A stretch of DNA of 64,000 nt from Pseudomonas sp. UMAB-08 (GCF_900095225.1 NZ_LT607430.1:1-64000); one strand, 5' to 3'. Counted from the first letter of the stretch, positions 27,958 to 37,989 are shown. Made by a program: numbers and translations. Notes: generated by a model not told the origin, from the letters alone.

Positions 27958-29364
27958 TCAGCCTGGATCTCGAAAGTCTGGATGAAAGTTTTCGTGCACC
28001 GCAACGCTGACGCTGGTGCGGGTCGCGATGTCGATGCCTTCTGTGGCCACTTCGGCGAGAAAGTCGATTTCTTCCGGGGTGATGACATACGGCGGCAGGA
28101 AATACACCACGCTGCCAAGTGGCCGCAGCAGGGCGCCACGCTCCAGCGCGTGCTGGAACACCTTCAAACCGCGTCGTTCTTGCCAGGGGTAAGCGGTTTT
28201 AGTGGCTTTGTCCTGCACCATCTCGATGGCCAGCGCCATGCCGGTTTGACGGACTTCGGCGACATGGGGGTGATCGACCAGATGCGCGGTGGCGCTGGCC
28301 ATGCGTTGCGCCAGGGCCTTGTTGTTCTCGATGACGTTGTCTTGCTCGAAGATGTCCAGCGTCGCCAGTGCTGCCGCACACGCCAGCGGATTGCCGGTGT
28401 AGCTGTGCGAATGGAGGAAGGCGCGCAGGGTCGAGTAGTCATCGTAGAACGCGCTGTACACGTCATCGGTGGTGATGCACGCCGCCAAGGGCAGATAACC
28501 ACCGGTCAGGGCTTTGGACAGGCAGAGGAAGTCCGGACGGATACCAGCCTGTTCGCACGCGAACATCGTTCCGGTGCGCCCGAAGCCGACGGCGATTTCG
28601 TCGTGAATCAAATGCACGCCATACCGATCACAGGCCTCGCGCAACAGCGTGAGGTACACCGGGTGGTACATGCGCATACCGCCCGCGCCCTGAATCAACG
28701 GCTCGACAATCACCGCCGCGACAGTGTCGTGGTTCTCGGCCAGGGTCTGCTCCATGGCGGCGAACATGTTGCGCGAGTGCTCTTCCCAGCCCATGCCTTC
28801 AGGCCGGTGGTAGCAGTCCGGGCTTGGTACCTTGATGGTGTCGAGCAGCAGCGCTTTGTACGTCTCGGTGAACAACGGTACGTCGCCCACCGACATCGCC
28901 GCCATGGTTTCGCCGTGGTAGCTGTTGGTCAGGGTGACGAAGCGTTTTTTATTCGGCTGGCCGCGGTTGAGCCAGTAGTGAAAGCTCATTTTCAGCGCGA
29001 CTTCGATGCAGGACGAACCATTATCGGCGTAGAAGCAGCGGGTCAGGCCTTCGGGCGTCATCTTGATCAGACGCTCGGACAGCTCGATCACCGGTTGGTG
29101 GCTGAAGCCGGCAAGAATCACGTGTTCCAGCTGGTCGACCTGGTCTTTGATCCGTTGATTGATGCGCGGGTTTGAGTGACCGAACACGTTTACCCACCAG
29201 GAGCTCACGGCATCCAGGTAACGCTTGCCTTCGAAATCTTCAAGCCAGACACCTTTGCCGCTCTTGATCGGGATCAGCGGCAGGCTCTCGTGGTCTTTCA
29301 TTTGGGTGCAGGGATGCCATAGCACCGCTAGGTCGCGTTGCATCCACTGGTTATTCAGGCCCAT
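27958..29364 (-). CDS. bioA: Adenosylmethionine-8-amino-7-oxononanoate aminotransferase
   Basis: 468 residues from ATG 29364 (MGLNNQWMQRDLAVLWHPCTQ). PLP enzyme that converts 7-keto-8-aminopelargonate to 7,8-diaminopelargonate in biotin synthesis with SAM as amino donor. PLP lysine in FLCLSKALTGGYLPLAA (near residue 283); substrate-binding WHPCTQMKDHE at the N terminus. The rest of the bio genes are not in this window. Divergent from the amine oxidase. Confidence 0.96.
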   Translation of the reverse strand: MGLNNQWMQRDLAVLWHPCTQMKDHESLPLIPIKSGKGVWLEDFEGKRYLDAVSSWWVNVFGHSNPRINQRIKDQVDQLEHVILAGFSHQPVIELSERLIKMTPEGLTRCFYADNGSSCIEVALKMSFHYWLNRGQPNKKRFVTLTNSYHGETMAAMSVGDVPLFTETYKALLLDTIKVPSPDCYHRPEGMGWEEHSRNMFAAMEQTLAENHDTVAAVIVEPLIQGAGGMRMYHPVYLTLLREACDRYGVHLIHDEIAVGFGRTGTMFACEQAGIRPDFLCLSKALTGGYLPLAACITTDDVYSAFYDDYSTLRAFLHSHSYTGNPLACAAALATLDIFEQDNVIENNKALAQRMASATAHLVDHPHVAEVRQTGMALAIEMVQDKATKTAYPWQERRGLKVFQHALERGALLRPLGSVVYFLPPYVITPEEIDFLAEVATEGIDIATRTSVSVAVHENFHPDFRDPG

Positions 29365-29586
29365 TGGCAATCTCCGGGTGGCAGCTCGCATGGCGCGAGG
29401 GCAAACAATGGCGCAAGCCTATGCAATGCCTGCGCGTGGGACAACCTCTTGTGTACTTTCAGTCCACATCAATAGCCCGACGGACATTGCTGGCAGGCCT
29501 ATGGCGGCTGGCGTATCCTTCGCGGCTGCCTGAGTGTTCGGGCGCTATTTTCCGAAATATCCTACGTTTTTTCCGGAGTTTGCTGA

Positions 29587-31347
29587 ATGGTTGGTGTCTG
29601 GCTGCGCGCCTGTGCGCTGGTAATGGTTGGGCTGGTCAGCGCGTCAGCGCTCGCTATCGACAAACAACACACGGCGATTGTGGTCGGCGGCGGTCTGGCT
29701 GGCCTGACGGCAGCGTACGAGCTGCAGGCCAAAGGCTGGCAGGTGACGTTGCTGGAAGCCAAGCCAAGCCTGGGAGGGCGTTCGGGTCTGGCCACCAGTG
29801 AGTGGATCGGCAACAGCAAGGCCCAGCCGGTACTGAACCAATACCTGGACCATTTCAAACTCAAGAGCGTGCCTGCGCCCGAGTTTGTACGTACTCCGGG
29901 TTACCTGATCGATGGCGAGTATTTCACGCCTGCCACCCTCGCCGCGAAGCAACCGGCAACGGCCGAGGCGATGAAGCGTTATAACGCCGCACTGGATGAC
30001 TTGGCGCGCTCCATCGACAACCCGGAAAGCCCTGCGGCCAGCAGCACGCTGTTCGCCCTGGACCAGATCAACGTGTCCAACTGGCTGGATCGTTTGAACC
30101 TGCCCGCCACGGCGCGTCAATTGGTCAATCAGGAAATCCGTTCGCGCTACGACGAGCCGTCGCGTTTGTCGCTGTTGTATTTCGCACAGCAGTCCCGGGT
30201 TTATCGTAACGTCGATGACCGTGACCGCCGTGCTGCGCGTCTGCCAGGCGGCAGTGCAGTGTTGGCCCAAGAGTTCGTCAAACAGCTGAAAAGCATCAAG
30301 ACCAACTCGCCGGTGTCCGCGATCATCCAGGACAAGGACGGCGTGACAGTCAAGGCTGGCGCGGTCGGCTATCAGGCGGAATACGTTGTGCTGGCCGTGC
30401 CATTGCGCGCGCTCGGCAATATCCAGATGACGCCAGCGCTGGATGCCCAGCACATGGGCGCGATCAAGGGGACCAACTACGGCTGGCGCGATCAGATCAT
30501 GCTCAAGTTCAAGACCCCGGTCTGGGACAGCAAAGCGCGCATGTCTGGCGAGATTTACAGCAACACCGGCTTGGGTATGTTGTGGATCGAACCGGCCCTC
30601 AAGGGTGGCGCCAATGTGGTGATCAACCTGTCCGGCGACAATGCCCGCATCATGCAAACCTTCGGTGACAAGCAGTTGTCGGATCAGGTGTTGATTCGCT
30701 TGCACGCCTTCTACCCACAAGCCCGTGGCGCCTACCTGGGCTATGAAATTCGTCGTTACAGCACCGACCCGTCAACGGGCGGCGCTTACCTGGCCTTCGG
30801 TCCAGGGCAGATCAGCAAGTACTGGCGCTTGTGGGAAAAACCACTGCAGCGTGTAGCCTTTGCCGGTGAGCACACTGACACCTTGTACCCTGGCACGCTG
30901 GAAGGCGCATTGCGCACCGGCCAGCGCGCCGCCAGCCAGGTTCAGGACTTGGCTGCCGGTAAGTCGTTTGAACCGGTAAAAGTCGTACCGCCTGCAGCGC
31001 CAAGCGCACCTAAAGCAGCCAGCGGCGGTTTCTTCTCCAACCTGTTCGGTGGCTCGTCCGATAAAGCGCCTGCCAAGGTTGAGCCTGCCCCGGCTCCAGC
31101 CCCAGCGCCTGTTGTTGCGCCGGTTGCTCCGGTTGTCGCCCCAGTGGTGGTTGAACCCGTGAAGCCTGAGCCCGTGAAAGCGGAGCCGGCCAAGAAAGCG
31201 CCAGCCAAAGGCCATCCAGCGAAAAAGCCTGCCGCCAAAGAACCTGCGAAAAAAGCGCCTGCTAAACCGGCCCCGGCCAAAAAAGCCCCGGTGAAGAAGG
31301 CGCCTGTCACGCCGAGCGCTGTTCCCGCCGCTGACGTGAAGAGCTGA
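29587..31347 (+). CDS. Secreted/periplasmic flavin amine oxidoreductase with Lys/Ala/Pro-rich tail
   Basis: 586 residues. Residues 1-24 look like a signal peptide (ALVMVGLVSASALA). A Rossmann FAD motif follows at 31-45 (IVVGGGLAGLTAAYEL), and the amine oxidase C-terminal FAD segment is RVAFAGEHTDTLYPGTLEGAL. From about residue 456 the domain ends and a low-complexity tail starts: first GGFFSNLFGGSSDKAP, then Pro/Val/Ala runs, then repeats of K-K-x-P-A-K type to the end. The tail resembles histone H1-like or AlgP-type repeats and is not part of the enzyme family. The amine substrate is unknown. A strong terminator follows. Confidence 0.85.
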   Translation: MVGVWLRACALVMVGLVSASALAIDKQHTAIVVGGGLAGLTAAYELQAKGWQVTLLEAKPSLGGRSGLATSEWIGNSKAQPVLNQYLDHFKLKSVPAPEFVRTPGYLIDGEYFTPATLAAKQPATAEAMKRYNAALDDLARSIDNPESPAASSTLFALDQINVSNWLDRLNLPATARQLVNQEIRSRYDEPSRLSLLYFAQQSRVYRNVDDRDRRAARLPGGSAVLAQEFVKQLKSIKTNSPVSAIIQDKDGVTVKAGAVGYQAEYVVLAVPLRALGNIQMTPALDAQHMGAIKGTNYGWRDQIMLKFKTPVWDSKARMSGEIYSNTGLGMLWIEPALKGGANVVINLSGDNARIMQTFGDKQLSDQVLIRLHAFYPQARGAYLGYEIRRYSTDPSTGGAYLAFGPGQISKYWRLWEKPLQRVAFAGEHTDTLYPGTLEGALRTGQRAASQVQDLAAGKSFEPVKVVPPAAPSAPKAASGGFFSNLFGGSSDKAPAKVEPAPAPAPAPVVAPVAPVVAPVVVEPVKPEPVKAEPAKKAPAKGHPAKKPAAKEPAKKAPAKPAPAKKAPVKKAPVTPSAVPAADVKS

Positions 31348-31366
31348 TTGAGTCACTGCTGAATTG

Positions 31367-31400
31367 AAAAAGGCGCGGTCTGAGACCGCGCCTTTTTTTT
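31367..31400 (+). terminator. Rho-independent terminator after the amine oxidase gene
   Basis: Perfect 12-base stem aaaggcgcggtc / gaccgcgccttt around tga, followed by a run of eight T in all. Begins 20 bases after the stop codon. Confidence 0.93.
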
Positions 31401-31628
31401 CTTTCGCGATTCGCCGGGTATCTACGGGCTGTGTCGCGCCGTTCATCGGAGTCGAATGTCCGATTGTCACGAGGCAGTGTTGTCGAACGAGCATTATCGG
31501 GATGCTTACTCGTCTTTTAAGAATCGACCGAAGGTCGTTAGCCGGTTGAACTATCGTATTTCTCGATATTTCAAAGCGAAATTTTGCGCTTTCATTCGAT
31601 AGATAAAAAGTTAGTCTGAGACCCACTC

Positions 31629-32192
31629 TTGAAGGTAACTGTGATGCAGCTACGCAACTCCTCCTCTCGTTACGGTCTGGTCAGCATCTTGCTGCACTGG
31701 GGTGTGGCGCTTGTTGTCTTTGGTTTGTTTGCACTCGGTCTGTGGATGGTCGACCTCGACTACTACGATACCTGGCGCAAAGCGGCTCCTGACCTGCACA
31801 AGAGCATTGGTCTTACCCTGTTCGCTGTGATGGTGGTCAGGGTGGTATGGCGTTTTATCAGCCCGCCACCTCCTGCACTGTCCGCTCAGAGTCGGCTCGT
31901 CCAATGGGGTGCGAAGTTCGGGCATCTGTTTCTTTATGTCGGTTTGTTTGCCGTGATGGTTGCCGGTTACCTCATTTCCACCGCCGACGGTGTGGGGATT
32001 CCGGTGTTTGATCTGTTCGAGGTGCCGGCGTTGATTTCCAGCATCCCCGATCAGGCAGACGTTGCGGGCGCTGTTCATGAGTACTTGGCCTGGGCACTGG
32101 TGATTATCGCTGGACTTCACGCCCTGGCCGCATTGAAACACCACTTTATTGATCGCGATGCGACCCTTACGCGCATGTTGGGTCGCGACTAA
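31629..32192 (+). CDS. Cytochrome b561 family protein
   Basis: 187 residues, or 182 from the in-frame ATG at 31644 ([19 protein letters not shown]); AAGGTAACTGTG before that ATG fits either. Four membrane helices with the conserved histidines: [11 protein letters not shown] in helix 1, [11 protein letters not shown] in helix 2, and [23 protein letters not shown] in the last, which would bind two b hemes. Inner-membrane electron carrier. Its stop overlaps an upstream start of yceI by one base; the b561-yceI pair is a common unit. Confidence 0.92.
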   Translation: MKVTVMQLRNSSSRYGLVSILLHWGVALVVFGLFALGLWMVDLDYYDTWRKAAPDLHKSIGLTLFAVMVVRVVWRFISPPPPALSAQSRLVQWGAKFGHLFLYVGLFAVMVAGYLISTADGVGIPVFDLFEVPALISSIPDQADVAGAVHEYLAWALVIIAGLHALAALKHHFIDRDATLTRMLGRD

Positions 32193-32218
32193 TGTTCAAC
32201 CTAAACGGGAATAAACGC

Positions 32219-32800
32219 ATGTTGAAGAAGACGCTCGCCGCTCTGGCTCTGGGTACTGCTCTGTTGTCCGCCGGGCAAGTGATGGCCGCTGATTACAAAG
32301 TCGATAAGGAAGGCCAGCACGCCTTCGTTAACTTCAAGATCAGCCATCTGGGCTTCAGCTACATCTACGGTACGTTCAAGGACTGGGACGGCACCTTCAG
32401 CTTCGACGCCAAGAACCCGGAAGCCAGCAAAATTAATGTCACGCTGAAAACTGCCAGCGTCGACACTAACCACGCTGAACGTGACAAGCACATCCGCACT
32501 CCTGATTTCCTGGACGTCGCGAAATTCCCGGAAGCCAAATTCGTATCGACTTCGGTCAAGTCGACGGGCACCGACACGGCTGACGTGACCGGTAACCTGA
32601 CGCTGCACGGCGTGACAAAGCCAGTCGTGATCGCTGCGCATTTCCTGGGCGAAGGCAAAGATCCATGGGGCGGCTACCGTGCAGCTTTTGAAGGCACCAC
32701 CACTATCAAGTTGAAAGACTTCGCGATTCAGAAAGATCTGGGCCCTAAAACCCAGGAACTTGAGCTGATCTTCTCGTTTGAAGGCGTTCAAGCCAAGTAA
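32219..32800 (+). CDS. YceI family periplasmic protein
   Basis: 193 residues from ATG 32219. Cleavable signal peptide ([19 protein letters not shown]) then the YceI lipocalin-like beta-barrel: [41 protein letters not shown]. The family binds polyisoprenoid or amphiphilic ligands; its role is not settled. Start chosen at the signal peptide; the frame extends nine codons upstream to abut the b561 stop. Same operon as the b561 gene. Confidence 0.93.
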   Translation: MLKKTLAALALGTALLSAGQVMAADYKVDKEGQHAFVNFKISHLGFSYIYGTFKDWDGTFSFDAKNPEASKINVTLKTASVDTNHAERDKHIRTPDFLDVAKFPEAKFVSTSVKSTGTDTADVTGNLTLHGVTKPVVIAAHFLGEGKDPWGGYRAAFEGTTTIKLKDFAIQKDLGPKTQELELIFSFEGVQAK

Positions 32801-32815
32801 GGTTTGCTCGTAACC

Positions 32816-32847
32816 TAAAAACGCCGACCTTGGGGTCGGCGTTTTTA
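32816..32847 (+). terminator. Rho-independent terminator after yceI
   Basis: Stem aaaaacgccgacc / ggtcggcgttttt with loop ttg and flanking A and T runs, 16 bases after the yceI stop. Confidence 0.92.
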
Positions 32848-32871
32848 TGTCTGGAATTGCATTATCACCAC

Positions 32872-32911
32872 GCATAAAAAAACGCCCCGGTCGGGGCGTT
32901 TTTTTATGCAG
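32872..32911. terminator. Bidirectional terminator between yceI and rhlE
   Basis: gcataaaaaaacgccccg and its complement form an almost continuous 38-40 base palindrome with A and T runs on the two sides. It sits between two converging genes and 12 bases past the end of rhlE, so it can serve both strands. Confidence 0.92.
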
Positions 32912-32922
32912 CGTGCTTAGCC

Positions 32923-34809
32923 TTAACCTTCGCGGTTGCGGGTCAGCAAAGCGGGTTTCTCACCCCGTGGACGGCTTGGCAGTTGGTCGAGTTGATCGGC
33001 CGACGGGAAGCGATCGCTTTTTGACTCTTTGTGCACGATCTTCGGCTGAGGTGCCCCTTCGCGAGGACCTCTGACCGCAGGTTCCTGACGCGCTGGCTGA
33101 TCATCGCGAGCAGCCGCAGGACGGCGATTGCGTGGAGCGTCGTCACGACGAGCCTGGCCATCGCGTGGCGCGCCATTACGTGGACCAGAGCGAGCCGCGG
33201 GCGGTGTGCCCGTGGTCGAACCAGCGCCGGTGCGAGGACCGCTTGGGCGGCCCGAGCTTGGCGCGCGGGCCGCTGGAGCAGCACCGCCTGCGGCAGCCGC
33301 AGGGGCCGGAGCGCCTGGACGACGACCACGACTCTGGCCTTTATTCGGGTACGGGCTGACATAGTCGGCACGGTTACCGAAGTTATCCACTTCGTCGTCC
33401 AGGAACTCGTCCGGGGCGCGGTCGGCACGCGGGGTTGCCTGACGCTGCTCGCGGGCAGGTGTGCCCTCGCGCGGCTTCTGGGCTGGACGCTCAGGACGTG
33501 CGGCGGCTGCCGGTTTTTCCTGACCCTTGTCCTTGCCTTTGTCCTTGCGGCCACCACCACCGCCACTGCCGGTCGGGCCATCGCCGCGAGGACCACGGGG
33601 TGCGCGTGGGTTACGCACATCCGGACGCTCACGTACTTCTGGCTTCTCGGCTTCAACGGTTGTGATATCGAAGCCCATCAGGTCGCCATCGGCGATTTTC
33701 TGTTTGGTCATGCGCTCAATGCTTTTGAGCAGCTTCTCTTCATCCGGCGCGACCAGCGAAATGGCCTCACCGCTGCGGCCCGCACGGCCGGTACGGCCAA
33801 TACGGTGCACGTAATCTTCGTCGACGTTTGGCAGTTCGAAGTTGACGACGTGGGGCAGTTGATCGATATCGAGACCGCGCGCGGCGATATCGGTGGCGAC
33901 CATGATTCGCACCTGGCCAGCCTTGAAATCAGCCAGTGCTTTGGTTCGGGCGTTCTGGCTCTTGTTACCGTGGATCGCCACCGCCGTGAGGCCGTGCTTG
34001 TCCAGGTACTCAGCCAGACGGTTTGCACCGTGCTTGGTCCGGGTGAAAACCAGCACCTGTTCCCAGGCGCCTGCGGTAATCAAATGCGCCAGCAACGAGC
34101 GTTTATGGCTCGAAGACAGACGGAATACGCGCTGCTCGATACGCTCGACCGTGGTGTTCGGCGGCGTGACTTCGATGCGTTCCGGGTTGTGCAGCAGCTT
34201 GCCGGCCAAGGCCGTGATGTCGTTGGAGAAGGTCGCCGAGAACAGCAGGTTCTGGCGCTTGGCAGGCAGGCGAGCCAAGACTTTCTTCACGTCATGCACG
34301 AAGCCCATGTCGAGCATCCGGTCGGCTTCATCGAGCACCAGAATTTCAACGCGGGACAAATCGACGCTGCCCTGACCGGCCAGATCGAGCAGACGGCCTG
34401 GGCAGGCCACCAACACATCAACGCCTCTAGCCATGGCCTGGACTTGCGGGTTCGTGCCGACACCGCCAAAAATAACGGCGCTGACGAACTTCAGATCCCG
34501 TGCATACACCTTGAAGCTATCGTGTACTTGCGCCGCGAGCTCGCGGGTTGGGGTCAGGACCAAAACCCGCGGTTGGCGCGGGCCGTGACGCTGGGATTTG
34601 TCCGGATGACCGTTGGGGAACAACCGTTCCAGAATCGGAAGGGCGAAGCCGCCGGTTTTACCAGTACCTGTCTGCGCGGCAACCATCAGGTCGCGACCTT
34701 GCAACACGGCGGGAATGGCCCGCTGTTGCACCGGAGTAGGCTCGGTATAGCCCGCTGCCTCGATGGCGCGGACTAAAGCCTCGGAGAGACCGAGGGAAGC
34801 AAAGGACAT
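32923..34809 (-). CDS. rhlE: DEAD-box RNA helicase RhlE
   Basis: 628 residues from ATG 34809 ([20 protein letters not shown]). All helicase motifs are present: the Q motif (PTPVQQRAI), [50 protein letters not shown] and HRIGRTGR. The core ends near residue 385; the remaining ~240 residues are rich in Arg, Gly, Pro, Ala and Asp and likely disordered RNA-binding tail, as in Pseudomonas RhlE proteins involved in RNA turnover and cold growth. Start by homology; a longer frame of 11 codons lies upstream. Confidence 0.94.
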   Translation of the reverse strand: MSFASLGLSEALVRAIEAAGYTEPTPVQQRAIPAVLQGRDLMVAAQTGTGKTGGFALPILERLFPNGHPDKSQRHGPRQPRVLVLTPTRELAAQVHDSFKVYARDLKFVSAVIFGGVGTNPQVQAMARGVDVLVACPGRLLDLAGQGSVDLSRVEILVLDEADRMLDMGFVHDVKKVLARLPAKRQNLLFSATFSNDITALAGKLLHNPERIEVTPPNTTVERIEQRVFRLSSSHKRSLLAHLITAGAWEQVLVFTRTKHGANRLAEYLDKHGLTAVAIHGNKSQNARTKALADFKAGQVRIMVATDIAARGLDIDQLPHVVNFELPNVDEDYVHRIGRTGRAGRSGEAISLVAPDEEKLLKSIERMTKQKIADGDLMGFDITTVEAEKPEVRERPDVRNPRAPRGPRGDGPTGSGGGGGRKDKGKDKGQEKPAAAARPERPAQKPREGTPAREQRQATPRADRAPDEFLDDEVDNFGNRADYVSPYPNKGQSRGRRPGAPAPAAAAGGAAPAARAPSSGRPSGPRTGAGSTTGTPPAARSGPRNGAPRDGQARRDDAPRNRRPAAARDDQPARQEPAVRGPREGAPQPKIVHKESKSDRFPSADQLDQLPSRPRGEKPALLTRNREG

Positions 34810-35032
34810 GAGTAATCCTGTTTTAGTTAGGGCTGTGCCCATTGAGAAGGTCTTGCCTGGCGTGAATGGCGTTTAGAGGACGCAATCCCGTCCGGTCCTG
34901 CTGGGTCTTGACGTGCGTCTCGGCATATCGGCGCGGGAAAGAAAAGTCGCGACTGACGTGATCGAGATGCCTTATGCAAGGCCGAGCGTCCGGGCGTAAG
35001 CCTGGCGGGAAGGCCGGAGTATAACAGAGCAA

Positions 35033-35863
35033 TCACAACGCGCTGCTTTCCTGCTGCTCAACGGTTTTTTCAGGCGCAGACGCCGGTTGCAGTGGCGTGG
35101 TGAGCAACGTGGCAGCCGTTGGCGTCGCATCGCCGGCATAGCGGGCACTCAACTCGGCGTACGCCGGTTCGCGTTTGAAGCGTTTGAGCTCGGCACCAAA
35201 GCGCTGCACCAGCAGGTCCATGCCCACATTTTTGCGCAGGGCAAGGTATTGCGGCTCATGGCTGATAACGGTTGGCAACTGGCTGATTTGCTCGCGAACC
35301 TTCAATTCATCAAGCAGGTACTGGCCGACACGACGGTCGGTAATCACCAGATCGATACGCCCGCGCAGAAGCTTGCCGAAATTGGCTTCATGGGTGGGCG
35401 CTTCTTCACGGGTGAACAGCGGTGAATCCCTGAACTCCGGGCCGTAAAGATAGCCCGGCGAAACCCCCACGGTCAGACCTCGCAGGTCTTCCAGGCTTTG
35501 AAACGGATGGGGACGGGCGTTGGCGTAGAACAGCACGAACTCGACATCGGAGAGGGGCTCGCTGGGGTACAGCAAGGAATCAGTGCGCTCGGCGTTCTGG
35601 AAAATATCCAGTGCGCCGTCAGCCTGGCCCTGTTCAAGCATCGCCAGGCAACGCTTCCAGGGCAGGAAATGCCATTCCACTTCGATGCCCAGGCGCTGGA
35701 AGATGATCGACGTTGTTTCGTAGTCCAGCCCGCGTGCCTGGCCATCCTCCATGTACACGTAAGGTGCCCAGGGTTCGGTGACGATGCGCAGTTTTTCGCC
35801 TAAAGCAGTGAAGCTAAGGCAAGTGAGGAACAGGGCAGTCAGGAATCGGGCAATGTCAGGCAT
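35033..35863 (-). CDS. Periplasmic solute-binding protein, amino-acid type (SBP family 3)
   Basis: 276 residues. Signal peptide (FLTALFLTCLSFTALG), then a two-lobed binding domain starting LRIVTEPWAPYVYMEDGQ and containing DLRGLTVGVSPGYLYGPE and the hinge region IDLVITDRRVGQYLL. It is not next to permease or ATPase genes. Such orphan proteins are often sensors or have lost their transporter; the ligand cannot be told. The last ~25 residues are Ala/Thr/Pro-rich. Upstream gene on the same strand is the glycosyltransferase-like orphan, 65 bases away. Confidence 0.82.
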   Translation of the reverse strand: MPDIARFLTALFLTCLSFTALGEKLRIVTEPWAPYVYMEDGQARGLDYETTSIIFQRLGIEVEWHFLPWKRCLAMLEQGQADGALDIFQNAERTDSLLYPSEPLSDVEFVLFYANARPHPFQSLEDLRGLTVGVSPGYLYGPEFRDSPLFTREEAPTHEANFGKLLRGRIDLVITDRRVGQYLLDELKVREQISQLPTVISHEPQYLALRKNVGMDLLVQRFGAELKRFKREPAYAELSARYAGDATPTAATLLTTPLQPASAPEKTVEQQESSAL

Positions 35864-35928
35864 CGCCTGAGATTACGACGGACGTTGCCTAAATAGAAGC
35901 TCTGGATCGGACGCCTGCGGCTAATGGA

Positions 35929-37041
35929 TCATTTCTGTTCGTTTTGGCGTTGCATCAGGTGCTGATAGATCTCTTTGCGTCGGTTGCCCAGAATCTGTCG
36001 AACGGCCCAATGATCCAGCCAGTGCTCGAGTTGGCGTGGCTCAAGTGGCCGGTTCAGGCGCTCCTCGGCATTGTCCCGGGCCTTTTCCCACCACACGGTT
36101 GAACAGGCGCGATCAAATTCATTGTCCTGCCAGCAGCAGCCGTACAGCACCTCGCGGAGAAACTGACGTTGCGTCGATGGCACGCCCAAGGTCGCCGTTC
36201 TGTACAGCAAGCGCTGCCAGGTGGGTGGGCGCGGCAGGCGGGTCGTCACGCGGCGGGTGTCATCCAGGGCAGCCTGACTGGTCGGCGCATCGCCATGCTT
36301 GAGCAGCCAGGCACGGACTTTGGCGCGGAACAGCTGTTTACGGCTCCAGTAGTGGTGGATCAGGTCGGGGCACTCCCTGACCTCTTTGGTGCGGTAGGCC
36401 GCGACGCTCAGGCAGAACTCTTCAAGGTTGAAGGAGGTGCTGAGCTCTGGGTAAAACTCATCCATCAGGCTGATCGACTGATCGAGCACGCCTGCGTCTT
36501 GATGCGTCAGGCCGATGACGCCGGAGTTAAGGTGACGCATCTCATCATCTACCAGGCCTCTGGCGCTTAAGCGCTCGGCGAGCACTTGATACAACGGCAC
36601 GTCTTTATTGTCCCCATAGCGCGGGCCGACGGCATTGCACAGCACGGTACCGGGCTGGATACGGGCAAAGAGCTGTAGCGGTGAGCAATGGAAGAAGGTG
36701 TCGGTGTCGATCAGCAGCGCGCATTCAGACTCGGCGAGCACCGTGTGCAGGGCCACATGCTTGGTACGGAAGTGGTAACCGTAGGGGCCGCTCCAGAGTG
36801 CTCGCGTCGCCGCATCCAGCGGACGGACGCGTACCGGCAGCTTTTGATACGGCGTCGGGTTGTCGCTGAAGACCTGAATGTCGAGGGCCTGCCCCGGTGT
36901 TTCACGCAGGCCAGCCAACGCGCTGGCAATACTGAATACAGCTTCTTGATGGTAGGTGTCTGCACCAAAAACCAGATAGACAAGCTGTGGGGTTTGCGAA
37001 GCATTGCTGGAAGAAGTCAACAGGGTCAGTCCGTAGTCCAA
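35929..37041 (-). CDS. Glycosyltransferase-like protein (GT-A fold), orphan
   Basis: 370 residues if it starts at TTG 37041; there is no in-frame ATG near the N terminus, so the start is uncertain. LVYLVFGADTYHQEAVFSIA is followed near residue 105 by LLIDTDTFFHCSPL, with the D-x-D motif typical of nucleotide-sugar-dependent GT-A enzymes; HLNSGVIGL fits the later GT8-type segment. No signal peptide or membrane helix. No lipopolysaccharide or capsule genes are nearby, so the acceptor is unknown. A perfect 12-bp hairpin lies just before the proposed start. Confidence 0.7.
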   Translation of the reverse strand: MDYGLTLLTSSSNASQTPQLVYLVFGADTYHQEAVFSIASALAGLRETPGQALDIQVFSDNPTPYQKLPVRVRPLDAATRALWSGPYGYHFRTKHVALHTVLAESECALLIDTDTFFHCSPLQLFARIQPGTVLCNAVGPRYGDNKDVPLYQVLAERLSARGLVDDEMRHLNSGVIGLTHQDAGVLDQSISLMDEFYPELSTSFNLEEFCLSVAAYRTKEVRECPDLIHHYWSRKQLFRAKVRAWLLKHGDAPTSQAALDDTRRVTTRLPRPPTWQRLLYRTATLGVPSTQRQFLREVLYGCCWQDNEFDRACSTVWWEKARDNAEERLNRPLEPRQLEHWLDHWAVRQILGNRRKEIYQHLMQRQNEQK

Positions 37042-37047
37042 GGTGCC

Positions 37048-37077
37048 AGCCGGGTCTCGATGAGGCGAGACCCGGCT
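37048..37077. promoter_or_regulatory. Perfect 12-bp hairpin between metF and the glycosyltransferase-like gene
   Basis: Arms agccgggtctcg (37048-37059) and cgagacccggct (37066-37077) around atgagg. It ends seven bases before the TTG start of the next minus-strand gene and 53 bases after metF. There is no T run on either strand. It may be a metF 3' end or may control translation of the next gene. Confidence 0.6.
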
Positions 37078-37129
37078 GATTCAATGCGCTTGATGTTACA
37101 CAAGCAAGACGACCACGTTAGATTGGTTT

Positions 37130-37975
37130 TTAGCGTGGAAGCTTGAGGTTATTCCAGATTGCCAGGCTGGGTTCTGCCTGGTTAAGGGTATAGAAATGCA
37201 GCCCCGGTGCGCCACCTTGCAACAGACGTTCACACATTTGTGTGATGACCTGTTCGCCGAACGCCTGGATGCTTTGCACGTCATCGCCGTACGCTTCCAG
37301 CTGTTTGCGGACCCAGCGCGGGATTTCTGCACCGCAAGCGTCAGAGAAGCGCGCAAGCTTGCTGTAGTTAGTGATCGGCATGATGCCCGGCACGATGGGA
37401 ATGTTCACGCCCATCTTCCGCACACGCTCGACGAAGTAGAAGTAGCTGTCGGCGTTGAAGAAATATTGGGTGATAGCGCTGTCGGCACCAGCCTTGGCCT
37501 TGCGCACGAAGTTTTGCAGATCGTCTTCGAAGTTGCGTGCTTGCGGATGCATCTCCGGGTACGCGGCGACTTCGATATGGAAGTGACTGCCGGTTTCTTC
37601 CCGAATGAAGCTCACCAGATCATTGGCGTGGCGCAGCTCACCGCTGGCCATGCCCATGCCTGAGGGCAGGTCACCGCGCAAGGCGACGATGCGTTTTATC
37701 CCGGCGCCCTTGTACTGGGTCAGCAGGGCGCGCAAGTCAGCCTTGCTGTCACCCACGCAGGACAAATGCGGGGCCGCAGGGACTTTGACTTCGCTTTCCA
37801 GCTGCAGCACGGTGTTGATCGTGCGGTCGCGGGTGGAGCCACCGGCACCGTAGGTGCAGGAGAAAAAATCAGGGTTGTAGCTGGCCAGGTGACGGGCCGT
37901 GGTGAGCAGTTTTTCATGCCCTGCATCGGTCTTGGTTGGGAAGAATTCGAAGCTGAAGCGACGGTCTTGGGACAT
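37130..37975 (-). CDS. metF: Methylenetetrahydrofolate reductase
   Basis: 281 residues from ATG 37975 (MSQDRRFSFEFFPTKTDAGH). FAD enzyme that makes 5-methyl-THF for methionine synthesis. Motifs: SFEFFPTKTD, CTYGAGGSTRDRT, RGDLP, and IVPGIMPITN. The frame extends 75 bases upstream into a REP element and is rejected there. It lies downstream of ahcY with a REP pair between them and probably shares its transcript and riboswitch. Confidence 0.97.
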   Translation of the reverse strand: MSQDRRFSFEFFPTKTDAGHEKLLTTARHLASYNPDFFSCTYGAGGSTRDRTINTVLQLESEVKVPAAPHLSCVGDSKADLRALLTQYKGAGIKRIVALRGDLPSGMGMASGELRHANDLVSFIREETGSHFHIEVAAYPEMHPQARNFEDDLQNFVRKAKAGADSAITQYFFNADSYFYFVERVRKMGVNIPIVPGIMPITNYSKLARFSDACGAEIPRWVRKQLEAYGDDVQSIQAFGEQVITQMCERLLQGGAPGLHFYTLNQAEPSLAIWNNLKLPR

Positions 37976-37989
37976 GGACGCCGATCTCA

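Noticed and set aside
31551-31602. ctatcg ... cgatag with inner aaagcg ... cgcttt upstream of the b561 gene
   Set aside because: Short arms and AT-rich sequence; expected by chance in this 280-base gap.
33031-34776. Long open frame (581 codons) on the plus strand opposite rhlE
   Set aside because: It is a mirror of rhlE in a GC-rich region; no known domain, and the product has the usual Arg/Ala/His-rich composition of antisense frames. rhlE shows all helicase motifs.
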